A stretch of 18,580 nt of DNA, from assembly GCA_937875545.1 (NCBI GenBank), contig CALLYE010000167.1, positions 1 through 18,580 on the forward strand, read 5' to 3'. The translations under genes and the position numbers were made by a program. This stretch comes from DTU078 sp002397345 (GTDB taxonomy: Bacteria; Bacillota; Clostridia; Oscillospirales; CAG-272). Under the pieces are notes generated by a model. It did no database searches. It had not been told where the DNA came from and saw only the letters and a list, made by a program, of their open reading frames with translations. Positions within the stretch are counted from its first letter, which is position 1. Each line of letters starts with the position of its first letter. Of this stretch, positions 5,841 through 11,668 are shown in pieces.

Positions 5841-6738
5841 TTGGATTTGATAACCCGTATGAGTTTGGCGCTCGCATATTTGGAAAATAACCTCACAGGC
5901 GAGATCAATCAAGAAACACTGGCGCGGATCGCCTGCTGTTCGGCGTATAACTTTTATCAGATGTTTTCGTTCATCACTGATATTTCGCTCACGGAATATA
6001 TCCGCAGAAGAAAGCTGACGCTGGCGGCTATCGAATTGCAAAGCAGTTACATAAAAGTGATCGATTTAGCTTTAAAGTATGGTTATGATTCACCTGTTTC
6101 ATTTTTTCGCGCGTTTCGGACGCTCCACGGAGTTACGCTCACAGAGGCGCGCGTAAATGGCGCGGCACTCAAAGCCTATCCGAGGATATCTTTCCAAATT
6201 TCAATCATGGGAGAGAAAGAAATGGATTATCGTATTGAAACAAAAGAAGCGTTTCAAGTTTTCGGCATCGAGGGAATTTTCAGAAACGATGGTTGCGGAT
6301 ATTATCCTAACACTCCGCACGAATTATGGAACCAAAATCATGCGAACGGTGCGTATGAAAAGCTCTTTGCAGATTCAGGCGACCTTCCGCCTTATGTTGG
6401 GCAAGATTTATGCAAAATTCACGCAGTCTGTGACTATAAAAAAGACTGAACCGGGGACATTTTCCTACATGCAATGTGCGTTCCGCAGCCATAACAGCAA
6501 TGTTGAGGGATATACTGTTGTTGACATTCCAGCATACACATGGGTTATATTTCCGTCCGAACGCTTTAAGTGGGGCAATGTTGGCAGCGTAATAAACGGG
6601 TTATATAAGCGATTTTATTCCGAATGGCTTCCTACCGCCGAATATGAACGTGTTGACGATATGAATTTCGAGGTGTACGGCGGAGACACCGACATGGGTT
6701 ATATCGAGCTGTGGTATGCAGTGAGGAAAAAAGCGTAA
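5841..6738 (+). pseudogene. AraC-family regulator with GyrI-like effector domain, disrupted by a single-base frameshift
   Basis: Start TTG 5841 is chosen because AAGGAGGG (5827-5834) lies six bases upstream; the longer frame begins inside that site. The first part reads an AraC-type double helix-turn-helix (residues ~1-110, with INQETLARIACCSAYNFYQM and ALKYGYDSPVSFFRAFR), then begins a GyrI-like ligand-binding domain (from MDYRIETKEAFQVFG). It meets TGA at 6447-6449. The rest of that domain (EPGTFSYMQC... SEWLPTAEYERVDDMNFEVY) continues in the +1 frame to TAA at 6738. The change point is a run of six A (6438-6443); with five A the protein would be a normal ~298 residues. Either an assembly error, a recent loss, slippage-based variation, or a truncated DNA-binding form. 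It has its own promoter and terminator. Confidence 0.85.
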
Positions 6739-6744
6739 TAAGTA

Positions 6745-6786
6745 AAAAATAAGGGTTACCCTTTCAACAGGACAGCCCTTATTTTT
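6745..6786. terminator. Intrinsic terminator after the AraC-family gene
   Basis: AAAAATAAGGG (6745-6755) pairs with CCCTTATTTTT (6776-6786), 11 perfect pairs around a 20-base loop. The A and T ends allow function from both sides. Confidence 0.75.
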
Positions 6787-6867
6787 CGAAATCTGCTTAT
6801 CGGCGTTCCCGGATTGGAATGTAAATATACTTTGTATTTTATACTTAAATTCGATTATAAACTCGGT

Positions 6868-6916
6868 AAAAATCCGCGCCAAAAGCTTGAATATATAGGT
6901 TTTGACACGGATTTTT
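6868..6916. terminator. Terminator-like hairpin behind the small minus-strand frame
   Basis: AAAAATCCG (6868-6876) pairs with CGGATTTTT (6908-6916) around a 31-base loop. It begins ten bases after the stop of the minus-strand frame and ends in T on both strands; eight T follow on the plus strand. Confidence 0.55.
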
Positions 6917-6925
6917 TTTCATTAG

Positions 6926-7093
6926 TTATCGAATTTTAGTATTATATAACTCAGTTATTTTCGTTTGATTATTATACGCCCGGTTATGTAATGCCGCTTT
7001 TATATCTTTACCAAATCTCCCCACCACATTGCTTTTGATTATATGGGCAACAGTCAGTTTATTAATCTCACGGGCGTTCATCCTTCCGCGCAA
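6926..7093 (-). CDS. Small protein of unknown function (55 residues)
   Basis: I do not recognise it. It reads MRGRMNAREINKLTVAHIIK, then a basic stretch with VVGRFGKDIKAALHNRAYNN and a lysine/arginine-rich end. There is no signal peptide or membrane helix; the charge suggests nucleic acid binding or a fragment of a larger DNA-processing protein. Start TTG 7093 is preferred because GGAGG (7108-7104) is ten bases upstream; the ATG at 7081 has no spacing to a site. CTCC-TGC-GGAG could fold over that GGAGG. A terminator-like hairpin follows, which is the main argument that it is a gene rather than chance. Confidence 0.35.
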   Translation of the reverse strand: MRGRMNAREINKLTVAHIIKSNVVGRFGKDIKAALHNRAYNNQTKITELYNTKIR

Positions 7094-7167
7094 TATAAAA
7101 AAACCTCCGCAGGAGACTTGAAACAACTAACAATTCCTAAAAACAACAGATGGTTTCAAAATATATA

Positions 7168-7195
7168 TTGAGTTTTCCTCGTTTCTGATTATAAT
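7168..7195 (+). promoter_or_regulatory. Promoter of the XRE-pentapeptide gene
   Basis: TTGAGT (7168-7173), a 16-base spacer and TATAAT (7190-7195), ending 35 bases before the ATG. Confidence 0.6.
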
Positions 7196-7230
7196 AATAA
7201 GCATAAAGTCTAAACGGGGAGGAACCTATT

Positions 7231-8118
7231 ATGCAAACAGCAGTCGAAATCGGCATTAAGATAGCTCATGCGAGAAAGCTGAAAAACCTCTCGCAAACCG
7301 GCCTCGCGGGCCAAATGTCCGTTACATCACAAGCCGTAGGCAAGTGGGAGCGCGGCGAGTCAATGCCCGACATCATCACCTTCGGGAAACTCGCGTCCGT
7401 GCTGGGTGTTGATCTCAACTACTTCGGAGAGGGGTTTGCTGCGGTTCAACCTGTTATCGCGACCGAACCGACGCCGGCAGAAACGACTAAAGTAAAAGCA
7501 GACGGCAAGAATGGTCGGGATATGTCCAGCGGCGTCTGGAAAGACACGGACTTTTCGGGTTTAACCGGACTGGGCAAACGATTCAACTTCTCCAATATTC
7601 TGAACTGTAAGTTCATAAGCTCTGACCTGTCAACCCTCACGCTGAACGGCAATAACCTGAAGAACAACGATTTTTCCGGCTCTGATTTTAGCGAAAGCAG
7701 TATCAACGCAAGTAATATCGGGAACTGCCGGTTTGTCGGCTGTACTTTCGGCGATGCCGAAATCAAAAACAGTAGTTTTACGAAAGCGACCTTGGACGGC
7801 GCTGATTTCACAGACGCGTCATTTAAAAATAGTGCATTCAATACATCCACCGTTGCCGGTGCAAAGTGGGTTAGAACAACATTCCGACACACCGCGTTAC
7901 CCGACATGGTTTTTGACGGTAAAATAACCGACTGCGCCTTTGAATGGATAACACGTACCGTTAACACCGTTTTCCGGGGTGTAACCTTCCGCAACTGCTT
8001 CTTCAAATACTGCAACTTGAAAAAAGCCCGGTTTGAGAATTGCCGTGCCGACAATATCTCGCTTGCACTTTTAAAGAATAGCAAGGCTGACATAAGCGAA
8101 ATCGAACTTTTGGAATAA
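7231..8118 (+). CDS. XRE helix-turn-helix protein fused to a pentapeptide-repeat domain
   Basis: 295 residues in three parts. Residues ~7-62 are a Cro/cI-type HTH (ARKLKNLSQTGLAGQMSVTS, then QAVGKWERGESMPD). Residues ~68-98 are a Pro/Thr/Lys-rich linker. From ~105 onward come imperfect pentapeptide repeats with the (A/S/N)(D/N)(L/F)xx pattern, such as LKNNDFSGSDFSESS, LDGADFTDASFKNSAF and FRNCFFKYCNLKKARFENC, expected to form a right-handed beta-helix. Pentapeptide proteins such as Qnr and MfpA mimic DNA and bind gyrase. Here the helix could be a dimerisation, partner or auto-inhibitory module for the DNA-binding domain; that is inference. Start ATG 7231 has GGGGAGG eight bases upstream. It is alone with its own promoter, and no target operator is evident. 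Confidence 0.88.
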   Translation: MQTAVEIGIKIAHARKLKNLSQTGLAGQMSVTSQAVGKWERGESMPDIITFGKLASVLGVDLNYFGEGFAAVQPVIATEPTPAETTKVKADGKNGRDMSSGVWKDTDFSGLTGLGKRFNFSNILNCKFISSDLSTLTLNGNNLKNNDFSGSDFSESSINASNIGNCRFVGCTFGDAEIKNSSFTKATLDGADFTDASFKNSAFNTSTVAGAKWVRTTFRHTALPDMVFDGKITDCAFEWITRTVNTVFRGVTFRNCFFKYCNLKKARFENCRADNISLALLKNSKADISEIELLE

Positions 8119-8179
8119 TCTATCTGTGCGAGTGACGCTCCTTGCGGGGTATCGCGGCTGTTTGCTTGGCTAACCGTAC

Positions 8180-8206
8180 TTGGCAAGAATTATGGCGTAG
8201 TATAAT
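8180..8206 (+). promoter_or_regulatory. Probable promoter of the Vat-like gene
   Basis: Consensus TATAAT at 8201-8206 with TTGGCA at 8180-8185. The 15-base spacer is short, so activity may be weak or need an activator. Confidence 0.45.
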
Positions 8207-8274
8207 AGAAAACAGACAAATTCCAATATAACTGAAAAAGCAATAATTAATCTTAAAAAGAGGAGGGCTGCTTC

Positions 8275-8910
8275 ATGCAATATGGTCCCGACCCAAATGC
8301 CATTTATCCCAATGAAAAAATAAAAAGTGTCTGCTATATCAAGAATGTTATCACCCGACCGAATATCATTGTCGGTGATTACACATATTATGATGACATT
8401 AACGGTGCGGAACGATTTGAAGAACACGTTACGCATCATTACGAATTTTTAGGTGATAAGCTCATCATTGGAAGATTCTGCGCCATCGCAAAAGGCATCG
8501 AATTTATAATGAACGGTGCGAATCATAGAATGTGCAGCGTCACTACCTACCCTTTTAATATTATGGGACACGGTTGGGAGAAAGCGACTCCAGCATTGGA
8601 GGATTTACCCCTCAAAGGTGACACTGTAATTGGAAATGATGTGTGGATCGGACAGAATGTCACCGTCATGCCCGGTGTGCGAATTGATGATGGGACGATC
8701 ATCGCCGCTAATTCAATCGTTACCAAGGATGTGCCGGCTTATCATATTGCAGGCGGAAATCCATGTAAAATTATTAAGAAAAGATTTGATGACGAACTGA
8801 TTAATTATCTACTTACTATTAGATGGTGGGATTGGTCTGCTCACAAAGTTTTTGATAATCTTGAAGCCTTGTGTAGCGGGGATCTAACAAAAATTAAGGA
8901 GATTATATAA
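8275..8910 (+). CDS. Vat-family (xenobiotic) O-acetyltransferase, left-handed beta-helix
   Basis: The 211-residue protein strongly resembles streptogramin A acetyltransferases (VatA-VatH), which transfer acetyl from acetyl-CoA to a hydroxyl of virginiamycin M-type antibiotics. Seen: the N-terminal GPDPNAIYPNE and SVCYIKN, the catalytic-loop NGANHRM with H84 as catalytic base, GHGWEK (about 103), and hexapeptide-repeat rungs GDTVIGNDVWIGQNVTVMPG and the following IIAANSIVTKDVPAYHIAGG. The C-terminal WWDW segment is also typical. Start ATG 8275 with AGGAGGG upstream. No other resistance gene is adjacent, and family members with the same motifs acetylate unknown substrates, so resistance is possible but not shown. 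Its AT-richer sequence than neighbouring metabolic genes fits transfer. Confidence 0.9.
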   Translation: MQYGPDPNAIYPNEKIKSVCYIKNVITRPNIIVGDYTYYDDINGAERFEEHVTHHYEFLGDKLIIGRFCAIAKGIEFIMNGANHRMCSVTTYPFNIMGHGWEKATPALEDLPLKGDTVIGNDVWIGQNVTVMPGVRIDDGTIIAANSIVTKDVPAYHIAGGNPCKIIKKRFDDELINYLLTIRWWDWSAHKVFDNLEALCSGDLTKIKEII

Positions 8911-8950
8911 GCTAATTATGGCAGGGCAATAAACCAGAATTTGAGGTGAA

Positions 8951-9018
8951 ATGCTACGGACAAATACACAAGAGAAGAAATAGAAGAAGCTCTACAAATT
9001 GTTTCTTTCAAACAATAA
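8951..9018 (+). pseudogene. Remnant of a small gene, reading DKYTREEIEEALQIV
   Basis: A GAGGTG ribosome binding site precedes ATG 8951, which runs only ten codons. In the +2 frame from 8959 there is DKYTREEIEEALQIVSFKQ and a stop, which looks coding and resembles (from memory, unverified) the start of small Clostridia proteins. An insertion of about five bases after the ATG plus a 3' truncation would explain it. It may be chance. Confidence 0.25.
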
Positions 9019-9059
9019 AGCGCGGCAGGATAATAACAAGCCTGTCGCGCTTTATTGTT
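9011..9059. terminator. Long symmetrical intrinsic terminator
   Basis: The 19-base arms 9011-9029 and 9041-9059 (AACAATAAAGCGCG...CGCGCTTTATTGTT) pair with a single G-T wobble around an 11-base loop. It lies between the Vat-like and UDG-like genes. Confidence 0.8.
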
Positions 9060-9190
9060 GCGTTTGGCATGTCGCAATAAATCTCCGAAATAACAAAATA
9101 GCTGGAATATACCATAAAATAACGGGCAGTATAATTAATTAAGTATGTGTTTGAGATAAAATAATTTCAGCAGATTTCGGAGGGTGAACA

Positions 9191-9769
9191 GTGAATCCAT
9201 GCTTTGAATCGGCAATTTGGCGGGAAGATGATAAATTGCCGGAAGAGGCTGCCTTTTATAAACAGTGCGAAATATGCACGCAGAAGTCCCGTGTCATTTG
9301 GGGGGAAGGTAACCCTAAGGCGGCTATTCTTATCATTTTAGACAACCCCGGAGCCCGCGAGGATAAAGACGGGAATGAATATGTCTGCGGAACCAGACAG
9401 ACATTACAGGCGGCGTTATATCAAGCTGATTTGTCAGCGGACGATGTTTATTTGACTTATCTGCTGAAATGCAGACCCCTTCGCAAGTATAATAAAGATG
9501 AGGTCAGGGCGTTCAGCAAACCATTTCTTATTCGCCAAATAAATATGATGCAGCCGAAATTTATCGTCTGTTTGGGCGATGTGGTTGCCCGGACGATGTT
9601 TGACGACAAGGACGCCCATGTAAAAGACCTCAGGGGGAGGTGGCATGTTGTCTTGGGGTATCCCTGCGTTGTATCCTATCATCCGCTTGCGGTAAGAAGG
9701 CGGCCCAATCTGATGCGTCAGTTTATGGAGGATTGGAATATGCTCGCCGATCGTATTCGTAATATTTAG
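9191..9769 (+). CDS. Uracil-DNA glycosylase superfamily protein (family 4-like)
   Basis: The 192-residue protein has the architecture of iron-sulfur uracil-DNA glycosylases, which excise uracil from DNA. Seen: CEIC (C26, C29), VIWGEGNPKAAILIILDNPG (35-54) corresponding to the active-site strand that usually ends GEAPG, GAREDKDG (54-61), a KCRP ligand motif (C94), IVCLGD (125-130) and the C-terminal SYHP (162-165) plus VRRRP, matching the HPxxL..R leucine-loop motif. Two departures matter: E-A before PG is D-N, and the fourth cluster ligand normally before xPFL is Ser109 (AFSKPFL), leaving three obvious cysteines. Start GTG 9191 with GGAGGG six bases upstream. It is a monocistronic unit. Activity or cluster content may differ from the standard enzyme. 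Confidence 0.85.
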   Translation: MNPCFESAIWREDDKLPEEAAFYKQCEICTQKSRVIWGEGNPKAAILIILDNPGAREDKDGNEYVCGTRQTLQAALYQADLSADDVYLTYLLKCRPLRKYNKDEVRAFSKPFLIRQINMMQPKFIVCLGDVVARTMFDDKDAHVKDLRGRWHVVLGYPCVVSYHPLAVRRRPNLMRQFMEDWNMLADRIRNI

Positions 9770-9865
9770 TTAAACCGGCGAGCTGTTCCCGCGGGATGGA
9801 ATTGAATGAACACGCGAACCATTCGTTTTTATAACCATATACTATAACCATAAAGGGGGATGAGA

Positions 9866-10102
9866 ATGGCACTTTGGCTTACAAGCTTAAAAACAAAAAC
9901 ACCCCAGGAGGGTTTTGAATTAGCAATCAAACTGTCGCAGGAAGGGGTTGAATACACACAACCCTCGGAAGCGATTCGGAAAAGGCTGCGTCCGTTGTAC
10001 TCGAGAAACGCAAACAGCCTTATAGCGGCTTCTCATGTGATTGCTACGAACTTCCAAACGGTCGCCGCCGCCAACAACTATTGGAAAGACAGCGGCTCTT
10101 GA
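9866..10102 (+). CDS. Small conserved-looking protein of unknown function (78 residues)
   Basis: I do not recognise a family. The chain starts MALWLTSLKTKTPQEGFELA and continues with amphipathic helices (IKLSQEGVEYTQPSEAIRKR, then NANSLIAASHVIATNFQTVA) and ends WKDSGS. No signal peptide or membrane segment. Start ATG 9866 is preferred over the ATG at 9860 because GGGGG (9855-9859) gives six-base spacing to it and none to the earlier one. The strong ribosome binding site and the terminator at 10180 support a real gene. It stands alone between the UDG-like gene and the TetR gene. Confidence 0.55.
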   Translation: MALWLTSLKTKTPQEGFELAIKLSQEGVEYTQPSEAIRKRLRPLYSRNANSLIAASHVIATNFQTVAAANNYWKDSGS

Positions 10103-10179
10103 TGTAAATGACGGCACTGTGTATCGGGGTACCCTGCGTTTAATTTCGCGGAGCACCTCGTTTTTATGATTATTCAAAC

Positions 10180-10198
10180 CCCCTGCCGGGGCTTTTTT
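10180..10198 (+). terminator. Intrinsic terminator after the 78-residue gene
   Basis: CCCC-TGCC-GGGG (10180-10191) followed by C and six T (10193-10198). Confidence 0.75.
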
Positions 10199-10208
10199 AT
10201 ATGTCAAG

Positions 10209-10763
10209 TTATCTGATCGGGCTTGTCATATCGTATATAGTTTCCGCCATTTCTTTTGCCGACTTATTGAACCCGTTTTTCAGCCAATGCCGAATAAGGC
10301 CGACGCTTCCGTTCACGACGAATATAAAAGCATCTTCGTTTTTGCCCAGCGCCATATTTACCGCGTATGGAGAGGACATGCCACTGTAGATCAGCGTAAA
10401 AAGCTCCTTTTGAAAGTCAATGTCGCCCTGTTCGCTCATCAGGACTTGAAGATGGCGGCTGTTTTCCACAACGAACTGACAAATTCTCTCCAGCACTTCA
10501 ATCGTTCCGGATTTATCCGTTTTGCCCATAATGGTGATAATGGCTTCCTTCAGCCAAGATAGGACATCGTCCTCGATTTTACGAAGAAGGTCATATTGAT
10601 CGGTATAATGCGCATAAAAGGTCGTCCGGTTGACATCAGCCTTTTCGCATATCTCTTTAATCGTGATTTTCGTAATCGGCTTTTCTTTCATCGTTTCGAT
10701 CAGACTGTCCTGCAGCACCTTCCGGGTATACCGCGTCTTTCTGTCCGATTTCATTTCCTTCAT
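10209..10763 (-). CDS. TetR-family regulator divergent from the ABC exporter
   Basis: The 184-residue repressor has an N-terminal TetR HTH (SDRKTRYTRKVLQDSLIETM, then ITIKEICEKADVNRTTFYAH and YTDQYDLL; residues ~5-60). Its C-terminal ligand domain is of the type common in Clostridia regulators (TetR_C_8-like: EVLERICQFVVENSRHLQVL, then a VNGSVGLIRHWLKNGF segment). I start it at ATG 10763, where AAGGAGG (10779-10773) lies nine bases upstream; the frame runs further but those codons cross the promoter. It is transcribed away from the ATPase-permease pair across a 200-bp shared control region, the usual layout for a repressor of an exporter induced by its substrate. A dyad at 10886-10905 over the exporter -10 is a likely operator. 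Confidence 0.9.
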   Translation of the reverse strand: MKEMKSDRKTRYTRKVLQDSLIETMKEKPITKITIKEICEKADVNRTTFYAHYTDQYDLLRKIEDDVLSWLKEAIITIMGKTDKSGTIEVLERICQFVVENSRHLQVLMSEQGDIDFQKELFTLIYSGMSSPYAVNMALGKNEDAFIFVVNGSVGLIRHWLKNGFNKSAKEMAETIYDMTSPIR

Positions 10764-10850
10764 GAAGATATGCCTCCTTGCCACATAATTTTTTTGTGGG
10801 TCGTGTTTTGAAACCGACATATACAGTGTGTCTTGTTGCAAATACAGCGT

Positions 10851-10880
10851 ATTATAAACATCTGATGGTTGCCAAAACAA
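10851..10880 (-). promoter_or_regulatory. Candidate promoter of the TetR gene
   Basis: On the minus strand: TTGTTT (10880-10875), an 18-base spacer and TATAAT (10856-10851). It overlaps the -35 region of the divergent ABC promoter, so one regulator could control both. Confidence 0.5.
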
Positions 10881-10897
10881 CACCGTGTATATATAAT
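10869..10897 (+). promoter_or_regulatory. Promoter of the ABC transporter operon
   Basis: TTGCCA (10869-10874), a 17-base spacer and TATAAT (10892-10897). The leader is about 60 nt to the ATPase start. Confidence 0.75.
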
Positions 10898-10905
10898 AAT
10901 ATACA
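10886..10905. promoter_or_regulatory. Candidate TetR operator
   Basis: TGTATAT (10886-10892) and ATATACA (10899-10905) are perfect inverted arms around six bases. The site covers the -10 hexamer of the ABC promoter, a repression position. The AT-rich content means chance symmetry is possible. Direct copies of ATACAGYGT at 10821 and 10842 nearby may be further half-sites. Confidence 0.5.
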
Positions 10906-10962
10906 TGCAGACAAAAGTCAAGGGACTGTTTTGTTAAATTATGGGTATAAAGGAAAAATGCG

Positions 10963-11664
10963 ATGGCATATATCGAATTCAATCATGTTTTTAAAGAATA
11001 CGCTTCCAACGGAGTGGTAATCCGCGCGCTGGACGACGCGAGTTTTTCGATAAAAAAGAATGAACTGGCAGTGATATTAGGGGCTTCCGGCGCGGGAAAG
11101 ACTACGGCGCTGAACATACTGGGCGGCATGGATGTTGTTACGTCCGGCGATGTAATTATAGACGGCGAATATATTTCCCAATACAACAGCAGACAGCTTG
11201 CGGGTTATCGCCGCACGGATATCGGCTTTGTGTTCCAGTTCTATAATCTGGTGCCGAATCTGACGGCGCTGGAAAACGTGGAGCTGGCCGCACAGATATG
11301 CCAAAACTCTCTGAACGCGTCCGAAACGCTGGAGAAGGTGGGGCTTGCGGAGCGTAAAAACAATTTTCCCGCGCAGCTTTCCGGCGGGGAGCAGCAGCGG
11401 GTAGCCATCGCCCGCGCCATTGCAAAGAATCCGAAACTGCTTTTGTGCGACGAACCCACGGGAGCGCTGGACTACAATACCGGCAAGCAGATTTTACAGC
11501 TTTTGCAGGACACCTGCCGCAGGGACAACATCACGGTGCTCATCATCACACACAATCAGGCGATTGCGCCTATGGCGGACAGGATCATCCACTTTAAAAG
11601 CGGCAAGGTCGTAAATACCGCACAGAACGAACAGCCCACGCCTATCGCGCAGATTGAGTGGTGA
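10963..11664 (+). CDS. ABC transporter ATP-binding protein (LolD/MacB type)
   Basis: The 233-residue cytoplasmic ATPase powers the adjacent FtsX-type permease. Seen: Walker A GASGAGKTT (40-48), Q-loop at Q92 (FVFQFYNLVP), signature LSGGEQQR (139-146), Walker B LLLCDE (159-164) followed by PTGALD, and H-loop H197 (ITHNQ). The VFQFYNLVPNLTALENVELA segment is typical of the MacB/LolD/FtsE class, which drive mechanotransmission rather than classical import. AAGGA about eight bases before the ATG. The permease ATG begins four bases after this stop, and it has only a poor ribosome binding site, so translational coupling is likely. Confidence 0.95.
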   Translation: MAYIEFNHVFKEYASNGVVIRALDDASFSIKKNELAVILGASGAGKTTALNILGGMDVVTSGDVIIDGEYISQYNSRQLAGYRRTDIGFVFQFYNLVPNLTALENVELAAQICQNSLNASETLEKVGLAERKNNFPAQLSGGEQQRVAIARAIAKNPKLLLCDEPTGALDYNTGKQILQLLQDTCRRDNITVLIITHNQAIAPMADRIIHFKSGKVVNTAQNEQPTPIAQIEW

Positions 11665-11668
11665 TATA

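Larger units (their letters stand above)
6787..7230. other. AT-rich interval between the AraC-family and XRE-pentapeptide genes
   Basis: The only gene candidate here is a 55-codon minus-strand frame (6926-7093) with a terminator-like hairpin behind it (6868-6916). At 7168-7195 is the promoter of the next gene. I see nothing else. Confidence 0.6.

Noticed and set aside
6438..6444. Programmed -1 frameshift at A-AAA-AAG in the AraC-family gene
   Set aside because: The motif resembles a classical -1 slippery site, but the effector domain continues in the +1 frame, so a -1 slip would not restore it.
10764..10982. N-terminal extension of the TetR protein by 73 codons
   Set aside because: The extension crosses the divergent promoters and lacks a ribosome binding site; AAGGAGG fits the ATG at 10763 and the TetR domain starts there.
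11654..11668. TTG start of the permease inside the ATPase gene
   Set aside because: ATG 11669, four bases after the ATPase stop, is the natural coupled start and begins the usual N-terminal sequence.
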